DNA of 50,593 nt from Verrucomicrobiota bacterium. GTDB lineage: Bacteria; Verrucomicrobiota; Verrucomicrobiae; Limisphaerales; UBA11358. Positions 8,648 to 17,196 of this stretch are shown here, piece by piece. Each line of letters starts with the position of its first letter. Within the stretch, counting starts at the first letter, position 1. A program made the translations under genes and the position numbers. The stretch spans positions 1 through 50,593 of the forward strand of contig JACZKP010000086.1 in assembly GCA_014860005.1 (NCBI GenBank), read 5' to 3'. Under the pieces are notes generated by a model. The model made no database searches and was not told the DNA's origin. It was given only the letters and a program-made list of their open reading frames with translations.

Positions 8648-8779
8648 TCAGGAGACGGACAATGGGAGGGCGAGGGCGAGGGCGAAGCCGATGAAGACGC
8701 CGATGACAGCGATGAGGGTCAGCTTGGGCCACGACGGGGTGGCGACTTCGAGAAGGGATTGGATACGAGCGACATTCAT
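8648..8779 (-). CDS. Small single-pass membrane peptide (43 aa)
   Basis: A 43-codon frame from ATG at 8779 to TGA at 8648. It has a polar N-terminus (MNVARIQSLLEVATPSWPK) followed by one strongly hydrophobic helix rich in Ile, Val, Ala and Leu. It ends 16 bases before the ATG of the NERD-domain membrane protein, on the same strand, so the two may form a pair. No strong ribosome-binding site is visible. Length and composition suggest a genuine small membrane protein, but chance cannot be excluded without comparison to relatives. Confidence 0.4.
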   Translation of the reverse strand: MNVARIQSLLEVATPSWPKLTLIAVIGVFIGFALALALPLSVS

Positions 8780-8960
8780 AGGCGCAAAGACACCAGCACA
8801 GGCAGCACAGGCGATACCACGGGAGGTGATGCAGGCGAAGGTTGTATCCGGTTGTCAATCAAGGGACATAAAGACTGATGGAAGTTCAACGATGGCGCGA
8901 GTGGATGATGTTGGGACAGGGAAGCAGCCAACACGAAGCGGAGGGCGGGGCGAGGCGGGC

Positions 8961-9005
8961 AAAAAAAACCGGGTCAAGCAGCCAGGGGGTGGCTGAGAGA
9001 CCCGG
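8961..9005 (-). terminator. Strong intrinsic terminator (minus strand)
   Basis: A two-step hairpin: CCGGGTC (8969-8975) pairs with GACCCGG (8999-9005), and AGCCA (8980-8984) with TGGCT (8990-8994). On the minus strand it is followed directly by eight T residues (8968-8961). It would end leftward transcripts coming from the helicase or from the gene-free stretch between. Confidence 0.75.
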
Positions 9006-9511
9006 GGAATTTCGATTAGTTCGGCAGGCTTTTCCGTCAGTTGGGCGCAGCCCTGAACTGGGGACCGCACCGTATTTTCCAAAGTTTTCAAAGACCGGGC
9101 CGCCCGGCGCGACCGGCGTTTTCCCCACAGGGGAAAGGACACCGCGTTGCTTGGTGTTCGGCTTGGTTGCACGATCGCGCAAGGCCAGGAATGTCTCTCC
9201 CCGATTCTTGTCATTTGTTGACCGGAAGTTGCTGTTTGTCTGGCGGCGGGGCGGTTCATTTGCCATGGGCGAGCGGACGCTGATCCACCGCGAATTGGTG
9301 CCCAAACCGCAGCCGCTGTGGACCTATCAGCCGAGCCGTTATCAGCGGCGGGCTGGGGGCGTGGAAGTCCGTGGCGTATTTCCTTCACCGCCGGTGGAAA
9401 ACCCCCTGGGTATTCCCGCTCTGTCCATGGGTGCGGTCTGCACCTTTTAACGGACTGCTGACCATGCAGGAGGACCCCTACGGGGGGGCGTTTCAGGGGG
9501 TAATGAATTAT
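9006..9511. other. Gene-free 0.5 kb between helicase stop and terminator
   Basis: Long open frames cross this stretch on both strands, but their translations are low-complexity and they also run through the terminator, so I do not accept them. It contains a perfect 7-bp hairpin (TTTCCCC/GGGGAAA around 9120-9136) and other GC-rich inverted segments. It is either a long 3' untranslated region of the helicase transcript or a structured RNA ending at the 8961-9005 terminator. It does not match RNase P RNA, tmRNA or SRP RNA signatures that I can see. Confidence 0.4.
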
Positions 9512-12118
9512 CTACGCGGCTTCTTTAAGTTCGCCGGTCAGCAAGTTGTAAAGCTGCGTGACGGTGACGCCGTTGATTGGTTCAAGGGCATCCGCCTGAA
9601 CCACCCAGCGAATGGTCGGAGTGGGATGCTCCAAGTGATATTGAAGTCCCGCCGGTGTATAGAAATGACCCAGAACAGTGACCTCTTCGGTGCCGGACGT
9701 AGTAATTAGAATGGCCTTGGCGCCCGGAGCGATGACGCGCATCCAGCCATCGGGTGTGGACGACGCGGTTGGATGGCTTGTTTCGGGAGGCGTGCTGGCT
9801 GCCGTGAGGCTCGGGACGTCACTCAATTGAGCCAACAACTGTTCCAACGCGGCCGCAAGTCCAGTGTTGCCGCGGGCGGTCTCGGCGGCGAGAGCCGCAG
9901 TGACGACGGCGGCGAAATTCGCCGCCAACCTTTCCGTCAAACGCAAGCTGCCGTTGGAATTGTCAAAGATACAGACTCCATTAACTGGCGACGTTCCGTT
10001 CGGCGGGTTCTGCGAATGAAAACGACCGACACCCAAGTCACGCGGTTGAATGCCGCACTGCTCACAGAACGCCTGCATAATACTGTTCGCAAGCGTCTCC
10101 GAAACAAGCTGGCTCTGGGGAAAGAACCAGCACACACCGGTGGTGCGAATGAAACGCGTCAACGGTTGCTGGCTGAACGAACTGCCGGGGCCGTACGTGT
10201 GCGTGGTTTCGGTCTTGCCGCGCTTCTCTTTGAAACCGGAGACACGCTCACTGACCTGCATCTCCGCCTCAGCCAGGAAACCATCGGCGCATTTCTGCAA
10301 ACATAGAACACTCGGGCCGAAATCCGGGAACACCATGGCAAAGCGCATCGGCTTGGTAGTGTAACGGCGTTCGCGGTGGACCATGATTTCGCCGTCCCGA
10401 TAGTTGAGACGCTGCACACGGTAAGGCGTGGCCATGTAGTAATAGACCGCTCCCGGATACGCCTCGCGCAAAGCTTGCGAGAAAGTGACTTCGCCACGGT
10501 TTTCGCCCTGGTTGGTAATGACGCGAAAACTTTTCTCGATACCGCTGCGCAAGGGAAACTCGTGGTGCGGGTCGTTTTGCGCCGCCTGCTTCAAGGGATA
10601 CAAATCTGGCGCAATGCTCGTGGTCGGGTTCAACTCGTTGTCCAGGAACTGGCCGAACTGTTCCGGCAGGGACAGAAAGTGGCTGCGGTCAAAGCTGCCA
10701 TTGATTTGGGCGATTTCGGCGGCGGCGCAGAGCGCGTTGGTGTATTGTGCGTAACGGTTGTGCAGATACAACCAGTTCGGTTCAATCGGGCGGGCCAGAT
10801 ATTCGGCTAGTCCAGCGTCGCTCTCCCCAATGACCTGACGGGAATCAATAATGGTGCAGATGCCGCGATGGCGGCGACCCGCACGACCGACGCGTTGCCA
10901 GAAAGATTTCATGGACGCCGGCGTGTCGAGCAGCAACACCAAGTCAATTTCACCAATGTCTAATCCCATCTCCAAGGCGCTGGTGGCGACAACGCCACGC
11001 AAACGGCCCTGGGTCAAAGCTTCCTGAATCTCCTTGCGGTCGGCCGATTCGTAGCCGGCGCGGTAGGGCAAGATTCCGTTGCCGGGATTTGTGAGCGCAT
11101 CCACCTCACAGGAGTCGGCTTCCGAATTCGCATCCTCCGCCGTATGGCGCTGACTGGCGGCGGTGACGAGTTCGACATGTTTGCGTGAATCGCCGAAGGC
11201 AAGGAAGCGGCCCGGAAATTCCTGCGCGAGCAGGCGTAACAAGTTGGCGGTCGCATCGAAAGTATCGCCGGACTGTTTGCGAGCAAGGATGATTTCCTTC
11301 TGCGCCATGCGTGCGCCGTCGGCGGACGTTCCAATCTGAACTGTGTGTCTGCCGGTCAATTGTTCAATAAACTGGCCGGGTTGGCCGAGCGTGGCTGTGC
11401 TGCAAATGAGACGGTGCGGGGAACTGACGGCCTGCAAGCGGCGGAGAAAGAACGCCATGTTGGTACCGAACACGCCGTCGTAAACATGCGCTTCGTCCAG
11501 AATCAACAAACGGAGATTCGAACGAAAGGCGGCGACGGCCTTCTGGTTCAGATTGCTCATGAGCCACGCGTGAGCCACGTCCGGCGTCATCAACACGACG
11601 CGGCGACGGAACAGGATTTCATTGCGCTCGGCGACGGGAACGCTGCCATCAATGAACCCGGCTTTCAGAGACAGTGGCGAGAGCAGATCATTCCACTTGG
11701 CGAGCTGGTCCTGAATCAGGGCTTTGGCGGGACAAAGCACCAACACGCGGGCAGAGGCGTCGCTCAACAACTCGTGCGCGGCGGTGGCCATAAAGACCAG
11801 GCTCTTGCCCGATGCCGTGGCGGTGGACAGACAGACATCATCACCATCCAGACTGCGCTGGATCGCTTGGGCCTGGTGCGAATAGATCCCGTGCGGAAAG
11901 TCATCCTGCAAGCTCGCGCGCACGCGCTCGTGCAATCCCTCCGGCATCGGCACGAATGTACCCGGACGACCAGGCAGGGTTTGGCTGCCCACCACCGCAA
12001 AACCACAGGTGGCGAGAATGTCCCGCAATGCCGGCGTTGAATCCGCTGCGGTTGGAGCTGCAATGACCGTGGAGTTTTCAGGCCTGTCGGCGAACTCGAT
12101 TGATGACGTTGTAATCAT
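9512..12118 (-). CDS. DEAH-box helicase of the YprA/MrfA type with DUF1998-like tail
   Basis: An 868-residue superfamily-2 helicase. Motif I is TATASGKS (103-106 is SGKS), motif II LDEAH (about 207-211), motif III STAT, and motif VI QRVGRAGRR. The C-terminal third has the VCIFDNSNGSLRLTERL segment resembling the end of MrfA/YprA and DUF1998 proteins. Related helicases act in DNA repair (MrfA) and in the DISARM antiphage system (DrmA with DrmB). The cysteine cluster of MrfA is not clearly kept. It is divergent from the zinc-finger/HEPN-like gene, sharing a 123-base intergenic region with a palindromic repeat. A role in the surrounding defence island is inferred from position. Confidence 0.8.
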   Translation of the reverse strand: MITTSSIEFADRPENSTVIAAPTAADSTPALRDILATCGFAVVGSQTLPGRPGTFVPMPEGLHERVRASLQDDFPHGIYSHQAQAIQRSLDGDDVCLSTATASGKSLVFMATAAHELLSDASARVLVLCPAKALIQDQLAKWNDLLSPLSLKAGFIDGSVPVAERNEILFRRRVVLMTPDVAHAWLMSNLNQKAVAAFRSNLRLLILDEAHVYDGVFGTNMAFFLRRLQAVSSPHRLICSTATLGQPGQFIEQLTGRHTVQIGTSADGARMAQKEIILARKQSGDTFDATANLLRLLAQEFPGRFLAFGDSRKHVELVTAASQRHTAEDANSEADSCEVDALTNPGNGILPYRAGYESADRKEIQEALTQGRLRGVVATSALEMGLDIGEIDLVLLLDTPASMKSFWQRVGRAGRRHRGICTIIDSRQVIGESDAGLAEYLARPIEPNWLYLHNRYAQYTNALCAAAEIAQINGSFDRSHFLSLPEQFGQFLDNELNPTTSIAPDLYPLKQAAQNDPHHEFPLRSGIEKSFRVITNQGENRGEVTFSQALREAYPGAVYYYMATPYRVQRLNYRDGEIMVHRERRYTTKPMRFAMVFPDFGPSVLCLQKCADGFLAEAEMQVSERVSGFKEKRGKTETTHTYGPGSSFSQQPLTRFIRTTGVCWFFPQSQLVSETLANSIMQAFCEQCGIQPRDLGVGRFHSQNPPNGTSPVNGVCIFDNSNGSLRLTERLAANFAAVVTAALAAETARGNTGLAAALEQLLAQLSDVPSLTAASTPPETSHPTASSTPDGWMRVIAPGAKAILITTSGTEEVTVLGHFYTPAGLQYHLEHPTPTIRWVVQADALEPINGVTVTQLYNLLTGELKEAA

Positions 12119-12160
12119 GATTCAAAGGTAGCAATTATTTAGAACCGATGCCCGATTGAG

Positions 12161-12176
12161 GACGTCCGCGGACGTC
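12161..12176. repeat. Palindromic repeat GACGTCCGCGGACGTC, copy 1
   Basis: A perfect 16-base palindrome in the short region between the divergent helicase and HEPN-like genes. A second copy lies at 27865 upstream of hsdR, and a related version at 15919. It could be a regulator site or a dispersed REP-like element. Confidence 0.55.
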
Positions 12177-12241
12177 CGCCGACGAGGGCACTCGACAAGA
12201 GAAACTCGAATGATACGCTGGCAAGCGATGCGGGCACCACT

Positions 12242-14008
12242 ATGAAAACGAAAAGCGTTGTCAACGTTATCGGTCTTTCGCCGGGGATTCGCTCGGTCAC
12301 TGAGTGTGCCCTAGACATTCTCAATTACACCGCCCAAGAGCTTTTCGCTTTTGCACTGTGCGACAGCATGGATCTGCCGTCGCAACCAGCCGCGGACGTG
12401 CCGCGTCGCTGGTCAGACCTGGAAGCCATGCTAGTGGAGGAGAAGAAACGTCGCAGATGCGAACACCTGATCGGCGTGCTGGATGATCCCATACATAACA
12501 ACTGGTTTAGCCATGCGGCCTACGGGAAGAACGTGGCCTGGATTACCACACACAACTGGGAATTTTACTCAAATCTGTCCGCGATGAGTTTCGTGGCCTA
12601 TGACATCGTATTGAACCTGGTGCTCATGCAGATTGTCACCAAGCCCGAGGATGAAGCGTGGTTGATGGGAGAAGTCCTTCACACTAGGGAAACCCGGGGA
12701 TGCATAAGCGACCTGTGCGCTTACAAGCCGGACATCTCCCGCAAAATCCGGTCGGGAGAAATTTGCCCCGACTGCCGGAGAATCCTGGAATCGCGGATGC
12801 GGAGCGAAGGTCTGGCGGCGGTGGAAACACTCTTGAAGCGTATCAGAGCGGTCGCGATTCCGAATGAAAATCGCACCCCAACTCGCCGTTTCCCGGAATT
12901 CTCAAGGATGCGCAAGAAAGCATGGGTACTCTTGGGCGAAATAGAGCGGGAAGGCCATGACAAGTGCTCGTCGCCCGAACGATTGGCGTCAAACAAGACA
13001 GCTCGTGAAGTCCGCCACAGTCTCCCCATACCTTGCGCGCACCCTTCGGAGAGCCCCGCGCAACTCCGTTATCCCTCTGTGAAGTTTTCCGGATCCCGGT
13101 ATAAATGCCTCCCTGATCGTCCTGGTCTGCACGATGAAGTCGAGCGGAATTATCCCTTTCCCATTGCCTACTGCTTCCGCTCGATGCGGGCCGAGATGAA
13201 CCCAACGGACCGCTGGCTGATTCTGTATGAATTGTATACTCTCATCATCCGTTACGTGACGTTTGTCCTCCTGAGCGACCGGTTGCACCAAGGCAAAAAC
13301 TTGCCGCAAGGCGTGAGGGCTCAAGTTCAAAAACTGAAGTTTGGTTCAGGTGGTGATTGGGGAAGGGCTTGCGTCGATCTGCTTAGGCATCTGAGCGGAC
13401 TACGGAACGCGGAAACGGATTTTGGCCCTCTCCGAGACACGTTTGACGGTGACAAACTACCTCACTTCGAAGGCACTTGCTTCGACGCTGACATACTGAA
13501 TTGGTTCCGAGTAGCGTCCATTGATTTGGTCAGAGCCAGAAATCGCACATTTGGGCATGGCTTTCGCGGCGGCAAACAGGACGCCCAACGCCTGTTCGAC
13601 CAACACCTTCCGGGCGTCAAGACAATGTTGGGGCTCATCGCTCCGCTATCGGAATACCTACTTTTTTGTCCTGTGCAGATTATCGCGAATGTTGGCGGGA
13701 AGTCTGTGTATTTCAGCAAAATGCTTATGGGTTCAAACCCGCTTTTTCTCACGGAGCAGATGGCCGGGCCGACCACGGAAACGGTTTGCCAAGTCCTTGT
13801 GCCGGGACGAGAGGAAAGGACACTAAGTCTGCATCCTTGGCTTCATCTCGCCGACTGCAACGATTGCGGGCGCGATATGATTTTTGTCTACGATTCGATC
13901 TACGGAGACACCGAAGGTGAGAGAGTGGTGCTTCGCGAGTATCCATCCAACCACGAGAAGCACCGGCCCGAACTGGTGACGCACATGAAAGAACTGCTTT
14001 GCGCCTAA
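12242..14008 (+). CDS. Zinc-finger protein with HEPN-like domain (588 aa, unknown function)
   Basis: Not a family I can name. The first 200 residues hold Cys154, Cys159, Cys175 and Cys178 (RGCISDLC and EICPDC), a likely zinc site, after an alpha/beta region with AWITTHNWEFYS. The middle (about 300-470) is helical and contains RNRTFGHG near 435, which fits the R-x(4-6)-H signature of HEPN ribonucleases. The end has another CxxC (CNDCGRDMIFVYDS). It is read towards the DUF2130 gene and divergently from the helicase. I infer a defence-related RNA-targeting or sensor protein from its place and domains; this is not shown by the sequence alone. Confidence 0.6.
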   Translation: MKTKSVVNVIGLSPGIRSVTECALDILNYTAQELFAFALCDSMDLPSQPAADVPRRWSDLEAMLVEEKKRRRCEHLIGVLDDPIHNNWFSHAAYGKNVAWITTHNWEFYSNLSAMSFVAYDIVLNLVLMQIVTKPEDEAWLMGEVLHTRETRGCISDLCAYKPDISRKIRSGEICPDCRRILESRMRSEGLAAVETLLKRIRAVAIPNENRTPTRRFPEFSRMRKKAWVLLGEIEREGHDKCSSPERLASNKTAREVRHSLPIPCAHPSESPAQLRYPSVKFSGSRYKCLPDRPGLHDEVERNYPFPIAYCFRSMRAEMNPTDRWLILYELYTLIIRYVTFVLLSDRLHQGKNLPQGVRAQVQKLKFGSGGDWGRACVDLLRHLSGLRNAETDFGPLRDTFDGDKLPHFEGTCFDADILNWFRVASIDLVRARNRTFGHGFRGGKQDAQRLFDQHLPGVKTMLGLIAPLSEYLLFCPVQIIANVGGKSVYFSKMLMGSNPLFLTEQMAGPTTETVCQVLVPGREERTLSLHPWLHLADCNDCGRDMIFVYDSIYGDTEGERVVLREYPSNHEKHRPELVTHMKELLCA

Positions 14009-14063
14009 CGGAACGGTGTTGCGAGCCACCACTTTGTTCGTTACATCGCGAAAACACCACGCG

Positions 14064-15314
14064 TCATTGATTCTCTGCCGGTGCGCCTGCCTCCAGTTGC
14101 AGAGTCTTGATTTCCGGAAGGGCCTCCCGACCGGCGATGCCTTGGACTCCGCCGTAAAGCATGGCGGTGTGCGTGATCGCCTTTTCAAGCTGCTGCTCGC
14201 GCTCTTTCCACTGCCGCGCAAAGGCTCGCTTTTCGGCGTCCAACTGTTCTTTCAAGCCGAGAAAAGACTCGACGACAGCCTCGATGTGCTGGCGGAATGC
14301 AACGCTGCAAAGATGGTCGTAAAGCATCGCCATCTTGTCAGCACGATTGACCTGTTGCACTCGCTGGATCGCCGTGCTGATCAGTCCTTGGCGGAGGGCA
14401 GCCGCCAGACCCACGACAAAGGCCGGCTCGCAAACCCACACGCCATCCACCTGTCCGATCCCGCGCAGACCCTCGGGAGGGCACGTGGTGACGATGGCTG
14501 CCAATGCCGCCTTAGCTTCGCGCTGGTCTTCCTTCAGTTTCGCTGGCCAGTCTGCCGACCACTTCTTCGCCCGTTTTGCCTCCCAAAGAATGTCGCCGCA
14601 ATCAGTGCCGTTATTCAATCGCACGCACTGCGAAACATCGGCGCCGCGTTGGCCCTTCTTGATTTCCGCTACTACATCGAAGAGGAAATTGGCGCGCAAT
14701 TGTTGCTCCAAGTCCAATTCGAGCGTTTCGCCCTGCAATTGCATGGAGCCCTGCTCGGCCCGTTGCTGGAGCTGGGCAATCTGGTCCTGCAGCCCTTTGA
14801 TGAGGTTGTCCTTGTCGGCCACTTTGAGTCGTTCAGCGTCGGCCCCTTGCTGGCGGGCATGATCGGCAATTTTGTTGCGTTCCTCATCCAGCTTGCGCGC
14901 AACTTCGAGTTCCAGCTCCTTGCCACGTTCTTCCAACTGCCGCTGCTGCTTGCGCAACTCCAATTCCGCATTCTGGGACTCGGCCAATTTGTTCTGGCGG
15001 TCCTCAAGCTGGTTGCGGAGGTCTTGCATTTCGACGCTCAAGCCCTGTTTCGCCTCCGCTTGGGCTTCGGCTTGAAGTTTCTTCCGCTCATCGGCCAGTT
15101 GGTCAGCGACCTGGCGTTCAACGGTTCTTTGCGCCTCCGCAACCGACTTGGCCTGATCGGCCACGGTCTTTTCCCGCACCTCGATTGATTCGACCAGCTT
15201 GCGTTGGCGGGCGGCAAATTCTTTTTCCATCTGCTCACGGACCTGGTGCGCCATGGCATCGGTGAGCGGGATTTCGGCCTTGCATTTGGGACAGGTGATG
15301 ATGTTGGTGTTCAT
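14064..15314 (-). CDS. DUF2130 predicted nuclease with coiled coil
   Basis: A 416-residue DUF2130 protein. It has an N-terminal CPKC (Cys8, Cys11), a long coiled coil (about 20-200) rich in Glu, Arg, Gln and Lys, then a restriction-endonuclease-like core: VVAEIKKGQRGADV (Asp226), and CGDILWEAKRAKKW (Asp241, Glu245, Lys247), a D-x3-E-x-K pattern. The family is predicted to cut nucleic acid and is common in defence islands. It is the last gene of the leftward operon that begins with hsdR, 33 bases after the YbjN-like gene, and is convergent with the HEPN-like gene. Confidence 0.8.
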   Translation of the reverse strand: MNTNIITCPKCKAEIPLTDAMAHQVREQMEKEFAARQRKLVESIEVREKTVADQAKSVAEAQRTVERQVADQLADERKKLQAEAQAEAKQGLSVEMQDLRNQLEDRQNKLAESQNAELELRKQQRQLEERGKELELEVARKLDEERNKIADHARQQGADAERLKVADKDNLIKGLQDQIAQLQQRAEQGSMQLQGETLELDLEQQLRANFLFDVVAEIKKGQRGADVSQCVRLNNGTDCGDILWEAKRAKKWSADWPAKLKEDQREAKAALAAIVTTCPPEGLRGIGQVDGVWVCEPAFVVGLAAALRQGLISTAIQRVQQVNRADKMAMLYDHLCSVAFRQHIEAVVESFLGLKEQLDAEKRAFARQWKEREQQLEKAITHTAMLYGGVQGIAGREALPEIKTLQLEAGAPAENQ

Positions 15315-15347
15315 CGCGGTAACTTCTTAGCGTTTGCCTGGGGCGGT

Positions 15348-15860
15348 TCAGTTCAGTTCAAATCGTTTGGCATGCAAGTGTGAATTTGCGTCGCGGGTTT
15401 GTGCCTTGGGAGACAATTTAACGACGGCCTTTCGTGCGTCCGGCGTGGAACAAGCCAGCAACGCAAGAGTGCGGACGTGTTCGTCCATCGTCGCAACGAT
15501 GGTGCCGACCGTCTGGCCGAATTGCTCCGCCAACTCGCCTTCCGGGCGAATCGGCATGGTCAGGCGGAATTCGACCACGCGTTCCTCTACGTGAAATTGG
15601 AAAGAGCCGATGCGCAAGCGCGCGTTGAGGTTGTGCAACAGCAAACCGGTTTCCGCGACCTTCTCCTGGGGGATGCGAACCGGAACGGGGCAACAAACCT
15701 GAAGTGTGGCCGGCTCGTCCTCGCACAAGACGCGGACGTCGAACAGGCCATTATCGCCATTGATGCGGAAACGAAAAACGGTTTCGTCGTCGGAGACGAA
15801 CAAGATGTTCCCGGCTTCAAGCCAGCTTTTGACTTCGGTAAAAAGTTCGGTGCGGTTCAT
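15348..15860 (-). CDS. YbjN/type III chaperone-like protein
   Basis: A 170-residue protein with a YbjN-like alpha/beta fold. It begins with a helix (RTELFTEVKSWLEAG), then beta strands (NILFVSDDETVFRFRI, LFDVRVLCED), a helix with LLLHNLNARLRIGSF, and two more strands, the arrangement seen in YbjN and type III secretion chaperones. ATG at 15860 is preferred over an upstream TTG. It sits between the CARF protein (82-base gap containing a palindrome variant) and the DUF2130 gene. Such proteins bind partners or act as small regulators. Its partner here is unknown. Confidence 0.55.
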   Translation of the reverse strand: MNRTELFTEVKSWLEAGNILFVSDDETVFRFRINGDNGLFDVRVLCEDEPATLQVCCPVPVRIPQEKVAETGLLLHNLNARLRIGSFQFHVEERVVEFRLTMPIRPEGELAEQFGQTVGTIVATMDEHVRTLALLACSTPDARKAVVKLSPKAQTRDANSHLHAKRFELN

Positions 15861-15918
15861 AGTCTTTATGTTTCTCAACGCAGACTAACCCGAGTGAACG
15901 GTCCATTCGAGAAAGGGA

Positions 15919-15933
15919 ACGTCGGCGGACGTC
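15919..15933. repeat. Diverged palindromic repeat, copy 2
   Basis: The sequence around 15919-15933 (ACGTCGGCGGACGTCC) differs from the palindromes at 12161 and 27865 by single bases. It lies in the 82-base gap between the CARF gene and the YbjN-like gene. Confidence 0.35.
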
Positions 15934-15960
15934 CGAACGGGTCCACAGGCAAACGGTTTT

Positions 15961-17193
15961 TCAGTCGCGGATGACGATTGCCGTCGGAGCGAGATCAAGC
16001 GAGAACCGCCCTCTGGCCGGAAGCAGAGGGGCCAGCGGGGCGGCTTCGGCGCCGGCGTCACGAAGCTTGTTTTTCAACTCGTTCAACGACCGGCGGAGGT
16101 TCTGGTCATCAAAGGTGCCCGGCAGCCGCGCTTCAGCCCGCCAGTCGGCGAAATTGTCGGGCTTGCGCTGGGCGTACAGCTTGTCAGCGAATGCCCGCAA
16201 CGGTTCGAGTGCGTTGTCAAATTTTGTAATTTGCGCACAAGCGGCGGCGTTACCGGGCTCGGCGAGAAACAGCAACAACACATGCTGGAGGTTCGAAGTC
16301 TGGACGCGCACACCGTTGACTTCGATTTCGCGACGGCTGCGCCAAAGGGTCAAATTCACATTCCGGCTGGCGACTTCGTTCACCTTACGCCGGCAACGAT
16401 TCACCAGTTCGGTGAAGGAGCAAGGTTTCCTGATGAGATCGCGCTCGAAAAGATTTCGCAGTGGAACAAACGGAATGTCGCCTAGATCAATGCGACCGTT
16501 CTTGGCCAGGACGGTTTTGCCGTCGGAAGTTGTCAACTGCTGGATCGGTTGTTTGGGAAAATAGAAGCGTGGCGACAAGCCGGGATTATCGAATGGCTCA
16601 TTTACCAACACGTGAGTCAGGCGGTCGGTCTCGCGGCCCAGCAGCGACATGCAGGCATAAAGCAACGCACCAAGCGTCTTGCGTCCGCCAGCGATGGACG
16701 TGATCAACTCCACGCCCGGCGTTTCCACAAGGCCCCGAACTTGGTCCAACAAGAAATCCGCCATCGCGGCATTTTCGGCGGAAGTGCGAAAATCCTCCAG
16801 CGCCTCACTCCGCCCAGTGCGCGGATTGGGCGCGCTTATTTCGCGGATGGTTTCCAGATTCAACAACCGACTGTTCTCAGCCGCCGACCCGAGAATCTGG
16901 TTTCGCAAGGTTTGCCAAAGATCGGCCTTCCCCCCGCTTGCTGGGGAGAAAAGCTCGCGCTCCATGAATTCTTTGCCACGCCGAGTCGTGACCACGACCA
17001 CGCGGTTGGGGATGACGGGTAGTTGGGCGTGAGCCAGCGCCCACACCGTTTCCGTCAGAACTGCGGGCGTCATGCCGGTCACGGCCAGCAGTACGATTTC
17101 GGAACTGGTTGCTCGCGGCTTAACTTCACTCGCTTCTTTCGCGGTTCGCGCGGACGATTGCCTAGCCTTTTGAGGATTGCGGTCTGTCTTCAT
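15961..17193 (-). CDS. CARF protein of the Cas_NE0113 (ring-nuclease-like) type with winged helix
   Basis: A 410-residue protein. The first 30 residues are charged linker. Then a Rossmann-like CARF domain follows: IVLLAVTGMTPAVLTETVWAL (34-53), VVVVTTRRG, and the nucleotide-pocket motif SIAGGRKTLGALLYA (166-180), all as in CRISPR-associated Cas_NE0113 proteins. Residues about 275-345 (LTLWRSRREIEVNGVRV...LQHVLLLFLAEPG) look like a winged-helix domain. CARF domains bind cyclic oligonucleotides, and this branch is linked to ring nucleases. No cas10, CRISPR array or other cas gene is in the window. It starts 3 bases after the stop of the ATPase gene, inside the hsd operon. Confidence 0.75.
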   Translation of the reverse strand: MKTDRNPQKARQSSARTAKEASEVKPRATSSEIVLLAVTGMTPAVLTETVWALAHAQLPVIPNRVVVVTTRRGKEFMERELFSPASGGKADLWQTLRNQILGSAAENSRLLNLETIREISAPNPRTGRSEALEDFRTSAENAAMADFLLDQVRGLVETPGVELITSIAGGRKTLGALLYACMSLLGRETDRLTHVLVNEPFDNPGLSPRFYFPKQPIQQLTTSDGKTVLAKNGRIDLGDIPFVPLRNLFERDLIRKPCSFTELVNRCRRKVNEVASRNVNLTLWRSRREIEVNGVRVQTSNLQHVLLLFLAEPGNAAACAQITKFDNALEPLRAFADKLYAQRKPDNFADWRAEARLPGTFDDQNLRRSLNELKNKLRDAGAEAAPLAPLLPARGRFSLDLAPTAIVIRD

Positions 17194-17196
17194 ATT

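Noticed and set aside
7573..8694. 373-codon plus-strand frame over the NERD gene
   Set aside because: Antisense shadow of a clear NERD-domain gene; composition is Gly/Asp/Glu-biased as expected for the complement.
8878..9450. Open frames on both strands between the NERD-associated peptide and the helicase
   Set aside because: They run straight through the strong terminator hairpin and have no family-like features.
9006..9511. RNase P RNA, tmRNA or SRP RNA in the gene-free stretch
   Set aside because: None of their conserved cores could be found on either strand.
15961..17193. A type III CRISPR locus suggested by the CARF protein
   Set aside because: No repeat array, Cas10, Cas7 or other cas gene was found in the window on either strand.
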